A DNA stretch of 64,000 nucleotides from NCBI GenBank assembly GCA_910579835.1, contig CAJTWQ010000003.1:1-64000 (forward strand), given 5' to 3'. The notes beneath the pieces are model-generated. The model worked only from the letters and a program-made list of their open reading frames with translations, did no database searches and was not told where the DNA came from. Shown piece after piece: positions 62,796-64,000 of the stretch; position 1 is the stretch's first letter, and the number at the start of each line of letters is the position of its first letter. The position numbers and the translations under genes are program-made. This DNA is from an uncultured Ruminococcus sp. GTDB taxonomy: Bacteria; Bacillota; Clostridia; Oscillospirales; Ruminococcaceae.

Positions 62796-63575
62796 TTATT
62801 TGTTTATTAAAATTGCCGAAAAAAAGGGACTTAAACTTTGGCAAAAGAGGTCAAAATCGGGACGGATAAACAAGTTTTCAACATCTTTGTGCAATAATTC
62901 CATACACTGCCCGAATCCCAGTGTTTCGGGAAGAATCAAACCTCCGAGCGAAATTCTCATAAGAATGTCAACATGATTTCCAACTGCGGCAAACATTCTT
63001 TTAACTTGATGATATTTCCCTTCCAAAAGTTCAACAAACGCCAGTTTATCGCTATTTTCCGCCTTTCTCACCTTTGCCGGCAGGCATGTTTCGCCACCGG
63101 TCAATTTTAATTCGTTTTTGAATATATCAATATATTTACTTTGAAATGGTCTGTCAAGTTTCACAATATAGATTTTAGGAATATGGTTCTTCGGAGAGAG
63201 GATACGGTGTGCAAGCTCACCGTCGTCAGTGATGAGAAGAGCTCCCAGCGAATCCTTGTCAAGACGCCCGGCCGGAAAAAGCCCCTTTGTACGCAGCTCC
63301 GGCGGTATAAGCTCCAGAACGGATTTACCGTCGTTATCGCTTGTGGAGCAAACATATCCCTCCGGCTTATTGACGAGAAAGTATCTGAACCGCTGTGAAC
63401 TTATTTCCTTTCCGCATACGGATACCCTGTCTTTATCGGAATCAATTTTTATATCGTTTTTCCTGACAGCGCAGCCGTTCAGCGTTATATTTCCCTTTGA
63501 AGCAAGCTGTTTTATCTGACTCCGGGAATATTCCGTACGCTCGGAAATGAATTTATCAAGTCGGATAAGCGTCAT
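62796..63575 (-). CDS. rsuA: RsuA-family rRNA pseudouridine synthase
   Basis: 259 aa from ATG 63575 (MTLIRLDKFISERTEYSRSQ), RBS CAGGAG. N-terminal S4 RNA-binding domain (SRSQIKQLASKGNITLNG), then the catalytic domain with FLVNKPEGYVCS, active-site GRLDKDSLGALLITDDGEL (Asp) and LLEGKYHQVKRMF. It modifies U516 of 16S rRNA (RsuA) or an RluF/RluB-type site; the length best fits RsuA. It diverges from the DUF4830-like gene. Confidence 0.92.
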   Translation of the reverse strand: MTLIRLDKFISERTEYSRSQIKQLASKGNITLNGCAVRKNDIKIDSDKDRVSVCGKEISSQRFRYFLVNKPEGYVCSTSDNDGKSVLELIPPELRTKGLFPAGRLDKDSLGALLITDDGELAHRILSPKNHIPKIYIVKLDRPFQSKYIDIFKNELKLTGGETCLPAKVRKAENSDKLAFVELLEGKYHQVKRMFAAVGNHVDILMRISLGGLILPETLGFGQCMELLHKDVENLFIRPDFDLFCQSLSPFFSAILINK

Positions 63576-63632
63576 AATTTTTTCTCTCCTGTCATAATTT
63601 ATACTGAACACAAAAGATTGCGAGGTCAACAT

Positions 63633-64000
63633 ATGAAAAAACGTACATTTATACTTATTTCTGCGGCAGTTGTAATGGGAGCGGCGATCATTCTTGTTCC
63701 AAACAGGGACGATGAAAAGGAATCTTCCCGAAGCGGCAGAGTGCCGGCGTCAACCGTAAGCGAGCGAATAGACTATTTTGCATCTCACGGATGGGAAGTA
63801 GAGGAAATCGCCGGAAAAGATATTACTATTCCAACAGATTTTTCTCAGGCCTATGAGGAATACGCACTGATCCAGGACAGACAGGGAATGCCTCTCCGTG
63901 AGTATGCCGGCAGAAACGGTCAGCTCTATGTTTATGAAGTAAAAAATTACAGCCCTGAAAGCAGAAAAATGCTGGCAGAGCTGCTTGTGTGCGACAATAC
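63633..64000 (+). CDS. DUF4830-like membrane-anchored protein, cut by the window end
   Basis: At least 122 aa, with no stop before 64000. It starts at ATG 63633 with GAGGT upstream. A signal peptide or anchor is at residues 4-22 (RTFILISAAVVMGAAIILV), followed by a domain with YFASHGWEVEE, YEEYALIQDRQGMPLREYAG and LYVYEVKNYSPE. This order matches the DUF4830 pattern seen in clostridial extracytoplasmic proteins of unknown role. Divergent from rsuA, whose start is 57 bp away. Confidence 0.75.
   Translation, partial: MKKRTFILISAAVVMGAAIILVPNRDDEKESSRSGRVPASTVSERIDYFASHGWEVEEIAGKDITIPTDFSQAYEEYALIQDRQGMPLREYAGRNGQLYVYEVKNYSPESRKMLAELLVCDN

Overview
The window looks like chromosome of a cellulolytic Firmicute of the Ruminococcus group, closest in feel to R. 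flavefaciens. The main evidence is a secreted GH5 endoglucanase ending in a Ruminococcus-type dockerin. Supporting evidence is a CE2-like esterase with a degenerate dockerin, a GH26 mannanase lipoprotein, a GH95 fucosidase, the gene order SRP RNA-dnaX-ybaB-recR, Spo0A, and strong sigma-A promoters (TTGACA-17-TATAAT) with AGGAG ribosome binding sites. I saw no tRNA, rRNA, CRISPR array, prophage or intact insertion sequence. The species assignment is inference from gene content.

Layout. 0-2.2 kb: two CobW-type metal GTPases, one His-rich and one fused to a YcgQ/DUF1980-like domain. 2.4-4.7 kb: an FHA protein, a PP2C phosphatase and a small membrane protein. 4.7-6.9 kb: polyphosphate kinase. 7.2-10.8 kb: an electron-bifurcating NfnAB-like pair and a LysR regulator. 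10.9-15.2 kb: a cell-wall run (acetyltransferase, Ddl, MurF, alpha/beta hydrolase). 15.5-20.7 kb: SRP RNA, dnaX-ybaB-recR, then feoB. 20.8-25.9 kb: the cysE-cysS-yycJ-rlmH-birA-deoD run. 26.0-31.0 kb: the CE2-like esterase, a small P-loop kinase and the dockerin-bearing cellulase. 31.2-35.3 kb: aspartokinase, then secDF. 35.6-42.3 kb: the complete F1Fo ATP synthase operon, with a delta-alpha fusion and two identical c-subunit genes. 42.4-50.6 kb: a GDP-mannose/GDP-6-deoxyhexose exopolysaccharide operon. 50.8-53.7 kb: a flavin reductase-like protein, Spo0A and a HAD-like protein. 53.7-57.6 kb: mannanase and fucosidase. 57.7-60.7 kb: a small leader-peptide-like protein, YitT, and small Cys-rich, DUF2225 and GIY-YIG proteins. 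60.8-61.1 kb: a dense DnaA-box cluster. 61.1-64 kb: a lipoprotein, an MsmX-type sugar ABC ATPase, RsuA and a truncated DUF4830-like protein.

Themes. Plant polysaccharide breakdown (GH5, CE2, GH26, GH95, MsmX ATPase) sits beside energy conservation (NfnAB, ATP synthase, polyphosphate) and envelope building (Ddl, MurF, EPS). Intergenic spaces are unusually rich in inverted repeats, falling into at least three dispersed families. Some carry or sit beside promoters.

The observations I would check first are: the DnaA-box cluster at about 60.85-61.04 kb (candidate oriC with no dnaA in view); the delta-alpha ATP synthase fusion with an A8 run at the junction; the 32-bp perfect inverted repeat at 57.67/58.05 kb that gives two divergent genes identical promoters; and the nitrile-hydratase-leader-like peptide driven by one of them.
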